Positions 22,485 to 33,960 are shown, counted from the first letter of the stretch. The stretch is 64,000 bases of DNA from Lepeophtheirus salmonis (GCF_016086655.4 NC_052139.2:30136002-30200001); one strand, 5' to 3'. Program-made: numbers and translations. The notes: generated by a model from the sequence alone, not told the origin.

Positions 22485-22865
22485 AGTAGAGTTTTATAAA
22501 GTGTTACCTGAACGTCTGTCTCATGTGCTTTACTTGGCACTCTGAAGAGTGTTTTTTATGCTTTAAAACACGCTATCATTATATACTATTCTTGACAAGG
22601 GAACTTCTACGTATAAAGTAATAATTTATGTGTGTGTACATGAAAGACAGAGGCGTTTGTTCCTGTCTAATTCTAAGTCTTTGTTAGACTCGGAGTAGAA
22701 TTGAAGATCGACATTGAGGTAATTCCTGCCTTTGGCCTCGCTAGACACGTAGCAAGGCTTATGTATATTTCCTTCATCTCACAGCTACTTGCAGATGATC
22801 TAATAAAACTTTATGAGAGCTAAGTTTTGCACACCTCCCAATTATTTTTCAAATTGTCAGGATGT
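22485..22865 (+). repeat. Dispersed repeat family A, longest copy
   Basis: Begins tagagttttataaagtgtta (compare 19434 and 58913). Through ttcttgacaagggaac, tataaagtaataat and gaaagacagagg it reaches the core agtctttgttagactcggag, agaattgaagatcgacattg and gtaattcctgcc. It then has gtatatttccttcatctcac, agctacttgcagatgatcta and tttttcaaattgtcaggatg. About 380 bp, the best guess at a consensus. No protein motif or polymerase III boxes were identified, so SINE, MITE and LTR-derived origins all remain open. Confidence 0.65.
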
Positions 22866-23029
22866 CACTTTTAATGAGTTACTTGATTTGGATATTTTTA
22901 CCTCCTTCAATAAACTGATGGAATCTCATGAAGAGCTGTTAGTAAATACCAAAACACACTTAATCCCTTGTAATGAGATATGTCACTCAATCCACATTTG
23001 TTTTATGCAGGATAGCATTATCACTCTTA

Positions 23030-23520
23030 AACACCCCTGTAATCATCCAAGTAGTAACAAGTGTTTCAAGCAATCATTTCTCCCATGGCTGAAAAGTATC
23101 TCATCCAAAAACAAGATGACAACAATACGGGTTTTATTCTTCTGTTTGATGAGGAGGACTATGCACCAGGTCACTCGCTTTACTCGGTGCAAAGGCTTCA
23201 AAACCTTACGAAAAGTTCTTTTTTAGGCATGAAGGATTAAGTCTTAATCCACCAGGGAAGTATGGGTGCTGTCAAATTCACGAGCAAGGACATTGACAGT
23301 CACCTTGCCTCTTCTGTCTTCAATAGTCCCTTTAACTACCTTAATAAATTCTTTTAGCCTTGATCTGGACCTTGGTGAAGCTTTTGGTGCGTCTCTTGTA
23401 GTCACCCGGTACACAGTAGTGCGGTTATATCCCATCACTTCAAGAGATGATGACTTTCTACGCGCGGATAGCTTAAGCATTTGAGCTCTGCAGTACTCCA
23501 TGTTTTGGGCTATGCCGCTC
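23030..23520 (-). pseudogene. Mariner transposase N-terminal half
   Basis: Minus strand: EYCRAQMLKLSARRKSSSLE, then GYNRTTVYRVTTRDAPKASP (helix-turn-helix), then GTIEDRRGKVTVNVLAREFD (second helix domain) at 23244-23501. Further on and in another frame, KTRIVVILFLDEILFSHGRN near 23080-23140 retains the first catalytic D (family FSDEK.FtvD). It stops near 23030. Second and third Asp regions absent; the downstream side meets a family A repeat. Confidence 0.85.
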
Positions 23521-23947
23521 TTATTGATAATCCTGATGCTGTATGTTCAAAACTCTATTGGAAATATTGGAGCCCCTCTATGGGTTCTATAACATTCCCC
23601 TAAAACATCCTATTTAATTTCCTTCAAAGTAATTAACAGCTTCTTGTGGTATGTCATATTTATCGATCCATTCTTCCAACCCTTCGATGACGTTGTTGAT
23701 TGGAAGGAATAATATTGTACTTAACCATCGGATTTTCAAATATACAGATGTTGATCCCTTAGTCCTAGTTCACATACTTTTTTATAAATATTTTGGGGTC
23801 GGCAGAATAGAAAGCATGATACGTTTGGATTGGGAAAACACTCATTGAGTCTATGGATTTGAGCATTTTCGAAGTCAATCATGATAGTTTCTGGTTCCAT
23901 ATTCAGGGACAGTTATTTTATTTTCCCAAACAGTCTTATGACCGGGC

Positions 23948-24370
23948 CATCAGAAAGTCTTGGAACATAATTAACGTTGAACAATTAATTACACCTAGTG
24001 GCTTTAAATGAAATTCTACACAAAAACTTTTTAATTGGAACTTGTTTATTACTCGTTAGAGAACATTATTTAAGATTTTGAGCACCTTTGCTCACAATCA
24101 TAGGCACCACAAAACCTGGAACGCTTTGTACACGTTGACAACGTAGTTTTTCGACATTGATCGAAACTCTTTCTCAACCGATTGCTTTAGGGACTCAATA
24201 CTGCTCTGACGTGGTCGACAGGCCTTACATTCAATTTGTCACCAGATACTTAAAGCAAGGGTTGTTCAATTTGTCATAAATACTGGAGACGGGCTTTTTT
24301 ACAGCATTTGACACCGTGGAACGGCTCACCGACCTCCTCTTCGACAAATCGATCATCGTCATTTAATGGG
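23948..24370 (-). pseudogene. Mariner deletion derivative (N-terminus fused to C-terminus)
   Basis: Minus strand: LSKRRSVSRSTVSNAVKKP near 24300-24355 looks like the N-terminal helix-turn-helix. It passes within about 60 bp into the C-terminal tail ECKACRPRQSSIESLKQSVE, then KEFRSMSKNYVVNVYKAFQV near 24105-24240. The catalytic core is gone. The left end gggccatcagaaagtcttgg near 23945 looks like a TIR, but I found no mirrored right end. Confidence 0.65.
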
Positions 24371-24379
24371 TATATTAAA

Positions 24380-25425
24380 AAAAAGAAGAAACCGAAAATC
24401 AATATGGTAGCCATGTCTCACTAATACGGCCTGCATTACTGTATGACTTAAAGCAGGCTTCAAAACATTCATAGAATCGTCGTAGCTCATCGACAACGCT
24501 CTCGGGATAAGTTATCCTCTTGAATTCAATGTGGGTTCTCGACCGGGCGATTCCTAGGGAAAGAAATATACTTTGTGTATAGGGATTTCACGAAAATATT
24601 CTTAGGTCAGATGGTGTAACTATAATACTATTATGTTTGCTAATACTTAATCAGTGCAGCTCCATCTAACGAATTAATGGAACATTTTTTAAATTTTTAG
24701 GGTTACCATGCCGATTTTTTTTTTTTTTAACATTTCCTAAATACTCACGATTAGCATAGCTGATAATGGTATATCCGTCAGTAGTTTAATCAGGTTTCTA
24801 ATCTCTATATAAAGAGAAAAAAAATAGACTGGGTTCACTCCAGTTAAATATCTGTAATTTAAATTGGGCGTAACTGAACGCTACACCCTACATAGACATA
24901 ATTGTAAGTAATTTATCTTTTCATGAAAGAAGTACTTCAAAAGTACATGGAATATATTATTTTTATTATTATATACAAATGTTTGCTATTACACAAATAG
25001 CATAACACATCTTAACATTTATATATATATTTAAATTATGTAGAACCTAAAAATTTGGGCATTTTATCTTACTACGTGTTGTAAATTACTTAGTGTGACT
25101 AATTACACAACCCCCATGAAGCATATTGTTATATACTCGAGGTCATTTGAGAAAACAAGGGACTGAAGACATCATTTATCATTGGGTTTCAAATTAAAAG
25201 GAGCTTAACATATCGACAGAAGAAGGATTAACAACAGAGAATAGCTACAGATTATTCAATATCGACTAGTCCAGATTCACTCTGGGTTGCAATAATAACA
25301 TGAAAGTAGAGTGTGTTGAACCGAAATTTGAACAAATGTTAGTATAAGAATATTTGATGATATTTTTCAAGAACAATAATATATAGAAATAGCCTTCAGA
25401 CGTGTTTTAACGACAGAGAAAGTCA
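24380..25425. other. No supported gene
   Basis: Spacer with a minus-strand patch near 24440-24540 (YPESVVDELRRFYECFEACF) that vaguely resembles a mariner tail but is too weak to call. A direct repeat of about 30 bp, ctctgggttgcaataataac (about 25278) and tctctggttgcaataatgaa (about 25450), flanks the next remnant's end. Confidence 0.4.
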
Positions 25426-25429
25426 TCAG

Positions 25430-25960
25430 ATGTAGGCATAATCCGTTTTATCTCTGGTTGCAATAATGAAAGCCTTCAGGCCATCCAAATTCAAGTGGAA
25501 GATTCGACAGGCTTCCCTCTCGACGATGTTCCATAAGATATATTCCAAAGGGTTCAGATCTGATGATGATTGGACCATATGTATACAGACCGCCAAAAAT
25601 CACTCAAATTGGACTCCGGCAACTCCTGTGTAATCTGGCCTTGAGCCTAGGACCCAAATTTTGCTGTAATACATTCTTGGTTTCCCTGAATTCCATATCC
25701 AACCAAACCTTTACTGCATCCTCCAGAACCCCTTGATACTCTTGCCACCAATTTTCAAGCCTTTATGCAAAAAGTATGCTTGTGTGTTTTCCATTGTAGC
25801 GCAGAACTACAAGCGTTATGACCTAAGCTCGAAATGTGGTCCTGTTTATGGAGGGGACTTCATACACCGAGGGCGTCAGGTAGTGGCTGAACGAAGAACT
25901 ATAAATGTCTTTACAGCCACTACTGACAGCAAGGAGATGATAACCGTGTGATGTGTGTTT
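25430..25960 (-). pseudogene. Mariner transposase C-terminal half
   Basis: Minus strand blocks: LKIGGK near 25745-25765; GVLEDAVKVWLDMEFRETK near 25670-25735 (family yl.vLe..VkPWld). In a shifted frame, AQGQITQELPESNLSDFW (25575-25650) follows a degraded QQ-GPR second-D region. LWNILWNIVEREACRIFHLN and LDGLKAFIIATRDKT end it (25430-25540). The third-D motif is degraded to HHQI-stop-TL. It lies directly beside the long-inverted-repeat element. Confidence 0.75.
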
Positions 25961-26051
25961 GAGGATATGATAATTTTCAGAAGCCAAGCCGTATATCTCC
26001 TTGAGTAAGACGAACTGTGCCCGTTAATTTCACCTTTAACTATTTTGCAGC

Positions 26052-26785
26052 GGGACATTTTGACCTTAAACCATATTTCCGTAGAACAATTCGCTTTAAA
26101 AGAAGTTTCCCTTAAGGTAATTCGTTCTTTTATAATAGTAAATGATATTTATTCGTCGTTTTTATTTATTCTTGGTTTAAATTGATGTTTTTTTCTGATT
26201 TTTCAAATCAAAATATGTAATGTCCATTACTACAAAATGCATAAAATGTTTGTTTTCTGTTGGAATAATAATGTAATTATGGTCTTGCCTCATAATATGC
26301 TTGTTCGTCAATCCATGAGTAATTTCATAATGAATAATCCTTCATTTCTAATAAGTAAGGGGAACAATTAGGGGGGTTGTACAAGAACAATAATCGAATT
26401 TATCTATGAGATGAAATTCCTTATTTGGCTTATAGGTAATTGACAAAGGAGAAGTGATTGGCACATTCTAATTGTTTTCATATTGGTTAATTTTTAATTT
26501 TGTCTCTGGTTCGAACTCATAACGTAGTTGGATTTCAATTCTTTTTATAATTTGTAATTTTGGAGCATAATTTCATCATGCTTCTAAATGAAAACAAACA
26601 TTTAATGCATTTTATTGTAACTAATATTACAAATTTGATTTATAAAATTCACAGAGAATATCAATTTTAACCAAAAAGGAACAATGACGACATTTAAAGT
26701 TCATTTATTTATATACTCTTGCAAAATATCCTTGAGGGTAAATGAGTTTATGGGGAAATGTTTTAAATGAAATGTCCCGAGGCAA
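26052..26785. mobile_element. Long-inverted-repeat element, best copy
   Basis: The left half from cgggacattttgaccttaaa (26052) to about 26290 is matched in reverse complement by the right half ending aaatgaaatgtcccg (about 26785). The arms pair over roughly 230 bp with mismatches and small indels. For example, left tacaaaatgcataaaatgtt pairs with the inverse of the aacatttaatgcattttatt region, and left gtttaaattgat pairs with the inverse of atcaattttaacc. A central segment of about 200 bp separates the arms. A partial copy lies at 184-712. No open frame. Likely a MITE or foldback element; the transposase family is unknown. Confidence 0.75.
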
Positions 26786-26789
26786 TATT

Positions 26790-28475
26790 GTTTAAAGCAA
26801 AAGTATTTTACTAGTCAAAACCAACATTCAAATTTAAGATCCATCAAAGTAAGATATTTAAGTTACTCCAAAGGTTTGATTTGTCTGATATCCTCTTTTT
26901 TTAGGAATGTTTCTCCAACCTCTTTGTTAAATCTCTTTAAGATAAGGGAATCCAATTTCCAGTTATTAAATGTATGGATATAGTGGACTTCTCCAAAGAC
27001 AATTATATGATTTGATGTTATTATTACTACAAAAAAACAATATATATCAGAGGGGAATAAAATTCTACTAACTTACAAAAAAAAAAATTATCTCATGATG
27101 TCTTTACCTGAATAATGGCAAATTTTAAAGCATACTTTTATAATTTTCATTGACATACCAGACTATTTTAATATATGTACACACCGATAAAGAGCTCAAT
27201 AACTTTTAATTACTTTTTACAAGAGCTTTGCCATGCATACAAAATGACTCAAGTACTTACTTGCTTTCTAAAATCATATTTTTAAAAAAAAACTCTTGAG
27301 ATTTCCATAGCCCCCACTAAAAATAAAATAGTTATTATCAACTCTATTAATGAAATAATTATTTTCTTCTTTTTTTTTAAAGTTATTCAAAAATACATTA
27401 AACTATTATTAATATAAATTTTATACATAGGTAACTTATTAATCCTTCAAGTTTTCATTTATTGCTATTAAAACTTTGTACAAATCACCACTCATTCTAT
27501 TCCTAGATTGAGTCTGGATTCCTCATGCAGAAGTAATTAATCTTTTGGAAGATCTAGGAATCGAGAGGTACTTTTTTTAAAATCGTTATGTTTTGGAAAG
27601 GAATGCCGGTGTTTTCAGAGAGTTCATAATAGTTCTTGAGGAAGTAAAAAAAAATTTTTTTAATCCGAAAGCGTCTATGACTTTGCCACTTGGACTTAAT
27701 CTTTTGAGGGATTCGACGGATAATTATGCTCGCTAATAGCATTAGAGACTCATATGTCATCATTTTTCGTGAGCAAATAAAGCCACCTCAATCACTTTTA
27801 ATTAGCCTTACTATTCTTGCTGCCATTTCTACATCAACTGACAATATTTCAAAATGAATCACCCAAAAGTAACGTAATTCATGTATACTAGATAGTATGA
27901 TAAAGTATTCAATTTTTACTTGAATGAACCAACAATGAAACGAAGTACATGTGCGAAACAATTACAAGAAACCAACTTTATAAAAAAATATGTCAAAAGG
28001 AGAAAAACGGGTTTTCTATTTCTTGCTATTTTTGTTTCACAGGAAAAGAAAATAATATTCTTGTGGCACAAAATTTGACCACTTATAGAATGAAGTTCTT
28101 TAGTTTAATTTGAATACATTTTTTTAAAGTATTATGCTTCAGAGGAGCCGCAATAGTCACTTAATGATGGCACAACATTGAATTAGATTATTAGGGTTAA
28201 TATAGATTTATGTTAGTAGGATTAGGTTCTGAACCCAGCTGACCCGAAATTATTCTTCTTCTTAAATTTTCAATATTTCGACGCCATTTTGATATAATAT
28301 ATTTTTGTAATGAATTACCCGATTTGTTCTTCATCTTGGACGATATCTCTGATGTCCGAACTTTGGAGCATGGAGACGTCATATTTTTTGGATGTGGAGG
28401 TAGATTTGAAAGGTATCTTGAAAATTGTTGTTTCTGTTCTTTAGGCCCATTAGACGATGTCTTCTTATTATAGGT
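26790..28475. other. No confidently supported gene
   Basis: AT-rich. A minus-strand open frame at 27554-27763 contains SLMLLASIIIRRIPQKIKSK, which faintly resembles the leucine/proline pattern of BEL/Pao gag-related domains. Another at 28197-28382 is rich in Lys and Arg. Neither is convincing. Confidence 0.35.
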
Positions 28476-28479
28476 TTGA

Positions 28480-29010
28480 TGAGATTAAAATACTGCACGG
28501 ACCTCGAAGGAACAAATTTGATGATATTTCCAGCCCATGCCCACGACAAAGATGATGACAGAGGGATTTTGATAGAAATATCGAGCAGCTGCTCTTATCA
28601 TTACAACTTTTAATTCTCCAACATGTAATGGAGAGGCAATAGTTAATTTTTTAGCAATCAATGATTTAATATTTAGTAAACCAAACTCCACGACTTTCTG
28701 AACAGGAGAAGTATTTTTATTTCTCTTATAAGCTCCAAATAATATATTTTCCTTCACTAAGTTAGAAGAAATATCTTTTGTCACACAGACATTGAATTGG
28801 ATAAAATATTTAACTACTCTCAAAACGGAGCAATCATCAAAAGTGTGTAAAGTAGAGTTGAACATAAAAACCCATTCTTTGCACGGATAATAAAATTTGA
28901 TGTTATCAGTGGAAATTTGAAATTGTGCCGTACATTTGGTCCTGTCCAAAACTCCAGAAATTGACCAGAGAATTCATCGTTCTCATGAAGGAGAAAGATC
29001 AAGTAGTGCC
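28480..29010 (-). pseudogene. BEL/Pao-like retrotransposon pol fragment (tentative)
   Basis: Minus strand, two overlapping frames. The first (29002-28820) has FSGQFLEFWTGPNVRHNFKF, resembling the Pao segment WW.GP.wL....wP. The second (28949-28485) has DDCSVLRVVKYFIQFNVCV, resembling the ysrl.RvlayvlRFi segment. It then has IASPLHVGELKVVMIRAAAR and YFYQ, resembling pLt..El..A...lir..Q..f. The three blocks occur in family order and spacing, which is the main support. Similarity is weak, reverse transcriptase and integrase motifs were not seen, and a non-TE origin is possible. Confidence 0.45.
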
Positions 29011-29019
29011 ATATATTTA

Positions 29020-29690
29020 TCTGACTTCACTTCCACCGTTCCCTTCCACCTATGAATTTTGGAAAAAGCTCATTTTTAAAAACCATGGTTTTGAAGGAGT
29101 AAAATATTTAAGAGACCTCTCCAGAAGAAGACGAAATCTCCCACCCCAAAAGATAGATTCCAGTCTCAAGTCATGGTAACTTAAAATTTTATGGTAGAGA
29201 GCAGTCTTCTCTAATAAAAACGGCTTTCTAAACTTATTAAGAAAAGGTGTTTTAGTCCTATTTTCGTGAATTATACCAATTGTTGAATCTGAATGATAAG
29301 TAGGCCTTCCCTTCCATCAAATTCTCTGAATAGACTCTAGAAGTGGCCAAAAAACTACCTAATCCCGATTAGTTCAGAGTGTTCCCCTTTGGATCCATTC
29401 ATAATATTTAGAGGATGTGAAATTCACCCTCCAGTCTCTCAACCGGTATACACATAATTACTCCACAACCTTTTTGTAACATTTTTGGAAGTATACTAGA
29501 TAAAAGGTAGAACCCACCGCCTAATCTATACCTTAGACGCTTTAAAGCAGGAATATAATTTTTATGGAAGAAAGCCTTAAATCATGCATTATTGCAGATT
29601 CTGCTTGAGAAGGAATGTAGGTAGCTCTCTATAATACAAGAGGAACCATTTTCAAAGGGTATAAATCAATGCGTTTTTGGTGAGATACAA
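29020..29690. other. No supported gene
   Basis: An 84-codon plus frame at 28925-29179 overlaps the fragment above antiparallel and has no motif. The remainder may be decayed PiggyBac sequence leading into the next feature. Confidence 0.4.
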
Positions 29691-29699
29691 GACGCCATT

Positions 29700-30115
29700 T
29701 TTGGATCTGTTTGTTCTATATCTCCATTGAGTCATGAAGCCTATGTGTCAGGATATTTTGGTGCTTTGGATATGGAAGATCAAAACATAAAGTTCAAAAT
29801 TTATGGATGGAGAGTTTGTCTAACAATTTTTTTATTTCATTGCGACTACAGGAAAATATTGAGTTTAGGGACTTTAAACTCATTATTTGAAAATGGGTTC
29901 TCGCATAGACAAAATAAGTTGATTGGAAATCCATTTAATAACCCTTATAATGAAAATATTAATGAACGACAACAAGATATCCATGTTGTAGTGGACAAAA
30001 ATCATATTCAGGGCGCAATGCCGTTCCTTCTTTGTAAATTCAATCTTTTTTATATCTAGAGCAGCTGTTGCCGTCATGCCCAATCCTTCACTAAAGTTTA
30101 TTTATATAAGAACAT
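29700..30115 (+). pseudogene. PiggyBac-like transposase C-terminal remnant
   Basis: AYVSGYFGALDMEDQNIKFK (29742-29800) resembles the PiggyBac yN..mGGVD..DQ.i..Y segment, with D and DQ kept. WRVCLTIFLFH follows, as in kkW...if.h. Near 30020-30110, RAQCRSFFVNSIFFISRAAV then AVMPNPSLKF mirrors the cysteine finger seen at 5.7 kb (YYCQKCKVGLHPNCF), with most cysteines mutated. No TTAA-flanked ends were found. Confidence 0.55.
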
Positions 30116-30218
30116 TTCTGCCGGTGAAGAAAGAAACGCCATCAAAAAACTACATTATAACAAAATTGCCGGTGCAGGGAAGTGCAGATTTTTTCTTAAC
30201 GCCCTGTATATTAGGGAA

Positions 30219-30288
30219 TATCACGGGAGCCCCAAATTGAGCCATTCTGACCCCTCAAAAGTTGCGAATGGCAAATAGAAATCTGTTT
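30219..30288 (+). repeat. Dispersed repeat family C, copy interrupted by mariner
   Basis: tatcacgggagccccaaatt, then gagccattctgacccctcaa, then aagttgcgaatggcaaatag matches 36255-36335. The match runs to aaatctgttTA, where the mariner at 30290 begins, and after that mariner tgaaaaaaattaatata resumes the 36-kb order (aaactaatata). Confidence 0.7.
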
Positions 30289-30289
30289 A

Positions 30290-30830
30290 CAGATGTGCGC
30301 GTCTAAAACTGGACACTCCTTTAAATTTTACGCCTTGAGGGATTGACGAGGGGTTTTCTTGTAGACCTTAAGGCCAAGATCTTTCTTAACTAGCCGGTCC
30401 ATGGTCCTTTTGCTTACGTTGAACTCCCTGGAGAGGCTGCTGACTGATACTTGCCTCTCTTGTCCTCGACAGGCTTTTTCACGGCAGCAACCATTTCGTC
30501 CGACCTTTGAGGCCTTGACTTAGATCTTGTGGTCGCCTCAGGAGTCACTTTGGCTACCACGCTGTAAACGGTGGTGCGGCTGCAGTTCAGAACCTTGGCA
30601 ATTTCAGTGGGAGTTTTCCACCTCGCCGAAAGTTCAAAAATTACGACTCGACGTCTCTACATATTATCGGGCTGTTGTTTATCTGTTGCTATTTAGATTT
30701 TGCTGGAGTTTTGTTTATAACTAGTCAAGACCCTTGCCTCAAAATATAAACCGGTTGCAACTCAATAAAATCACAAATATGTGCATGGCGTAAAATTCAA
30801 AGGAGTGTTCATTTTAGACGCGGACACCTG
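30290..30830 (-). mobile_element. Mariner deletion derivative with intact ends
   Basis: Left end cagatgtgcgcgtctaaaac (30290) is inverse to right end caggtgtccgcgtctaaaat (to 30830). The repeats continue through cactcctttaaattttacgc, about 40 bp in all. TA flanks both sides (30288-30289, 30831-30832). Total 541 bp; only the first part of a transposase gene remains inside. Confidence 0.92.
30345..30663 (-). pseudogene. Mariner transposase N-terminal domain
   Basis: Minus strand: ATG near 30662 is followed at codon 2 by TAG. The frame then continues RRRVVIFELSARWKTPTEIA, then KVLNCSRTTVYSVVAKVTPE (helix-turn-helix), then RSDEMVAAVKKPVEDKRGK, after which the frame changes; the relic ends near RSTRKPLVNPS. 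The whole DDD catalytic domain is missing. Related in sequence to the N-terminal piece at 23244-23501 but with different TIRs nearby. Confidence 0.85.
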
Positions 30831-30834
30831 TATG

Positions 30835-31630
30835 AAAAAAATTAATATATTTATTAAAGATGACCTTGATTCTAAAATTTTGATGAGCAAGCAATACAAA
30901 ATGCAATAGATTATTGTACCTCATTATACGGGAACGACATAATTACCTTTTTCCTTAGGTAATAAAGCAAGTTTTAAAAATAAAAAGGCATAAATTTTGT
31001 TTCATAATGATAGTACACATTTAAAATCTTTGAAAGTTAGGAAAATCATGTCAGATAGATTAAGTTCTCCATTGTCCATACACTGAATAATCCAAACTTT
31101 AATATTCGGTGATTTTTTTCATTTTGTTGTTTATCTATAAATAACTTTTCATATAGAGATTGGAAAGGGATCGTTATTGTAGACAGAAGTATCCAAAATT
31201 TAATTGGCAAAATATCTTGTTTCATAGCAGTGTATGATTAGTTGATTGGGTAATTAGTTATTGACGATTCTGAAAAGTATTCAAATGTTACCAGAATAAA
31301 TCCGGTTCCAATTACCGGATTTGGACAAACTGCACCAATTTAGATCCTTGCAGGTCTGATGACAACAATTTAAGCTCTCTATCTAATTATCTATATAGTT
31401 ATTTGTGTTCAATATATATTTACAAATTTCAAATTATGAAAATGTATTGAAATTTTTTTTTTTTTGTATGTTAGAAATTGAAGCAGATACCTGATTTTGA
31501 TAAATTGCTTCTATAAAACTCTGGACCTATATTGCAATTAGCTTAATTTTACTTAACATTCTGTTAAACCATTTTTTTTGAAGTATTTATTTTCGAGGGC
31601 AAATGCATGTTCTTCAGTACTTCAACACAT
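30835..31630. other. No supported gene
   Basis: AT-rich spacer after the mariner derivative; nothing recognised beyond the start of the resumed family C sequence. Confidence 0.4.
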
Positions 31631-31635
31631 GTACT

Positions 31636-32360
31636 GGGTAGTCCATTCAAATCTGAACTAATTAATGAAGGTGGAGTATTTGAAATTCATTTATATTTCG
31701 GCATATTAAAGTATTAACAATGAGTTACAAAAAAAACAAAAACTTGAGCTCTCTAGCTGACGTACAAGTCGAGAAAATGACACTCAAACGTGATCTACAA
31801 ATCTCCATTGGTACACTTCAAGCATTTGGACGTCTCCAGGACCACCGTCTACATCGTCAGAAAGTACAAAACGTTGGAAAGGAAAAAAGGGATTTTCAAG
31901 AAGGCCAATGTGTACTCATGGGAATTAGGGAGAACAGCCTTGGCCAATTCTCTCAAGTCTATAAGGGCCCATGCAAGAGTTTCACTCCAGATTGTCCAGA
32001 GAGCTTTCAAAAAAGTTGGTGGAAAGAACCTTGTGAGGATGGGCACTAGGTAATGAAAGAAACCTATCTCTTTCGTTGCGAGACTCTTTTGCGTTTTTGA
32101 ACTATTTAAAAAAAAAAAAAACCTTTTGGCCCTCGACAGCCCTAATGCCAACCCCTTTTGAGTGTATGTCATCGGAAAGGCATGTAATGTATGTCATCTA
32201 AACCCTGCGGCTCTCAAATGGAACGCTATGACAGAGGAATACACTTGCAGCGGGTGGTAAGCCTTTAGCCGCAGCTTAATGGAGACTAAGGACGTCTCCA
32301 TTAATGATGTAGACATCTATTTATAGTATTATAAAGTGTTCAGATTTCAAAGTATCCTTC
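31636..32360 (+). mobile_element. Mariner remnant with imperfect ends, core deleted
   Basis: The left end actgggtagtccattcaaat, continuing ctgaac (about 31635-31664), is partly mirrored at 32338-32360 (gtgttcagatttcaaagta). The right end has decayed, so its exact limit and the TA duplication are uncertain. Inside lie the N- and C-terminal parts of one transposase with the catalytic centre removed. Confidence 0.7.
31790..32295 (+). pseudogene. Mariner transposase, N- and C-terminal parts
   Basis: LDVSRTTVYIVRKYKTLERK and LKSIRAHARVSLQIVQRAFK (31820-32010) are the paired helix-turn-helix region. Past a stop and a poly-A tract, ALDSPNANP (family PPSSPDANPLDY) is near 32128-32155. GKACNVCHLNPAALKWNAMT with EEYTC follows (32175-32255). 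Compared with the family, the segment carrying the first two Asp is gone. Frames shift at the poly-A tract near 32107. Confidence 0.8.
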
Positions 32361-32364
32361 GGAA

Positions 32365-33568
32365 TTACACAAAAGAATACAATTCTTTGTAATACAATTC
32401 AATGAATGAAGGCATTTCTACTGTTTTTAATTGCATTAAATCTTTAATTAATAATTTTAGAAGCATTTTTTTTAATTTAATTAGTCTAGCTGAGGGTTAT
32501 GACGAAATGTTTTTCCTACTTTATGTGCTATTTGCAACGCATCCAAAAGCCTCATTAAAAAAAAATTGTACATAGAAATTGACAATATGCCTTGACGAAG
32601 AATAATAATGTAATTCAGACTCAATTTGCAAAAAAAGTCGTTCAAGCCTGTTTTTGTGTTGATGGACAACATATATTAAAAGTTAAAATTATATAATTAT
32701 GTACTAATAAGTAAAAGTGATAGATTTAGAACATGATATTGAATAATGATTTATGAAATAATAAAAAATGATTAATGTTTTAAAATGATATTAAATTGTC
32801 AATTTATCAAGACGTCTGAGTTTTCAAAAAAGTTAATAATTAATTAGATTTAAAGGCGTTTTTTCTCAACAAGATCATAAGCATTTTTTTATACTCCTTA
32901 GAAATATCTAGTCAAGAAAAATAACAAAACTTTGACTAGGCAAAATATATTTTTGTTTTATTTCTTTAATCTTTTTTTTTTTTTTTTAAAATGTCAGGGC
33001 TAAAACTTTTTTTCCTTCAGGAATTAATGTCAAAGCATGAAAATTATCACGGTCAAAGATAGCGTTCCTATAAATCATTTTAATGAATGAATTTTTAATT
33101 GATAAATGTATGTAGGTATTAACGCGCCAAATAAATCATTTTTGCATATTCTACCTTCACTTATAAATATTTTTTGAACACATGGATTTGTTAATTATAA
33201 TTATTTTAATACATAAATCTTCTAAACAGTTATCAATTTGAATTTATAGGCATACAATATATAGAGAAGATTGAAACAGTTGTAACACCTTGTTTATGGC
33301 TCCTTAGGGTACGAGCAAGCTCAAAATTATACATTATATGCTGGGTGGTGTGACTCAATGAAGTTTGTGTTAATATCAGCATTGATTGTTTTAAGGCACT
33401 TGTCTTGCATAAGATTACATCGACTCTTGTGCAACACCACTGGATGCTTGAGTTTATCATAGCCTATAAGATTTATCTTATAGTTATATTACCTTATTTA
33501 TTTATAATATTTCATAATTGCAATACTGTGATATTTGTAACTAATAAGTTAGTAATTATTATAATTTA
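32365..33568. other. No supported gene
   Basis: Strongly AT-rich with long T-tracts (near 32970). Minus frames of 63 and 75 codons carry no motif. Confidence 0.45.
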
Positions 33569-33571
33569 TAA

Positions 33572-33960
33572 ATATGTAGAGTAGAGGGATTTCTCAAGCC
33601 CTAAGACCGATCACACCTAAGGGGGGCACTCCCCTCCTCCAATCTCTACTCTTGGGACTAACCTCCTGTGGAAATAACCCCAAAAAAACCTAAAGAAAAA
33701 TAAAACTTCTGACCTAGTAAATAAGATTATTCCCCATCTAAGGCCAATTTTAACCACTCTTGAGTGGAGCCCCTGATAGGTGAATTATGATTATTAGTAA
33801 AAAAAAATAAGGAGGTCAAAATCAAATCTCTTTCCCTGTTTAGGCATAGGTTAGCCTAAAGCTATGAAGCCTCCAGCAAAATACCTTAATAAAGGTCATG
33901 GGGACTCATCTATTAAGTGAAAAGGATGAAGGGTCACATTAGACAAATAGCTTTGAAGAA
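33572..33960 (-). pseudogene. cox3: Nuclear mitochondrial insertion: cox3 5' part
   Basis: Minus strand, invertebrate mitochondrial code. NVTLHPFHLIDESPWPLLSY then FAGGFIALG matches the cytochrome oxidase III start (HPFHLVd.SPWPl). After a decayed stretch the frame reads HSSVVKIGLSWGIILFTSSE, then VLFFFSFFWGYFHSSLVPSV and EIGGGECPP. This is the family block H...V..GLr.GmiLFI.SEvmFF.sFFWafFHsSLaP..eiG..WPP. At least seven Ser are encoded by AGA or AGG, and TGA stands for Trp, so the nuclear code would not read it. Frameshifts in the middle show decay. Ends near 33572. Confidence 0.9.

Noticed and set aside
22813..23226. 137-codon plus frame
   Set aside because: Overlaps the end of repeat A and the antisense of a mariner N-terminal half; no motif in this direction.
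24430..24545. Mariner-like tail on the minus strand (YPESVVDELRRFYECFEACF)
   Set aside because: Resemblance is limited to the general charge and aromatic pattern; no diagnostic motif.
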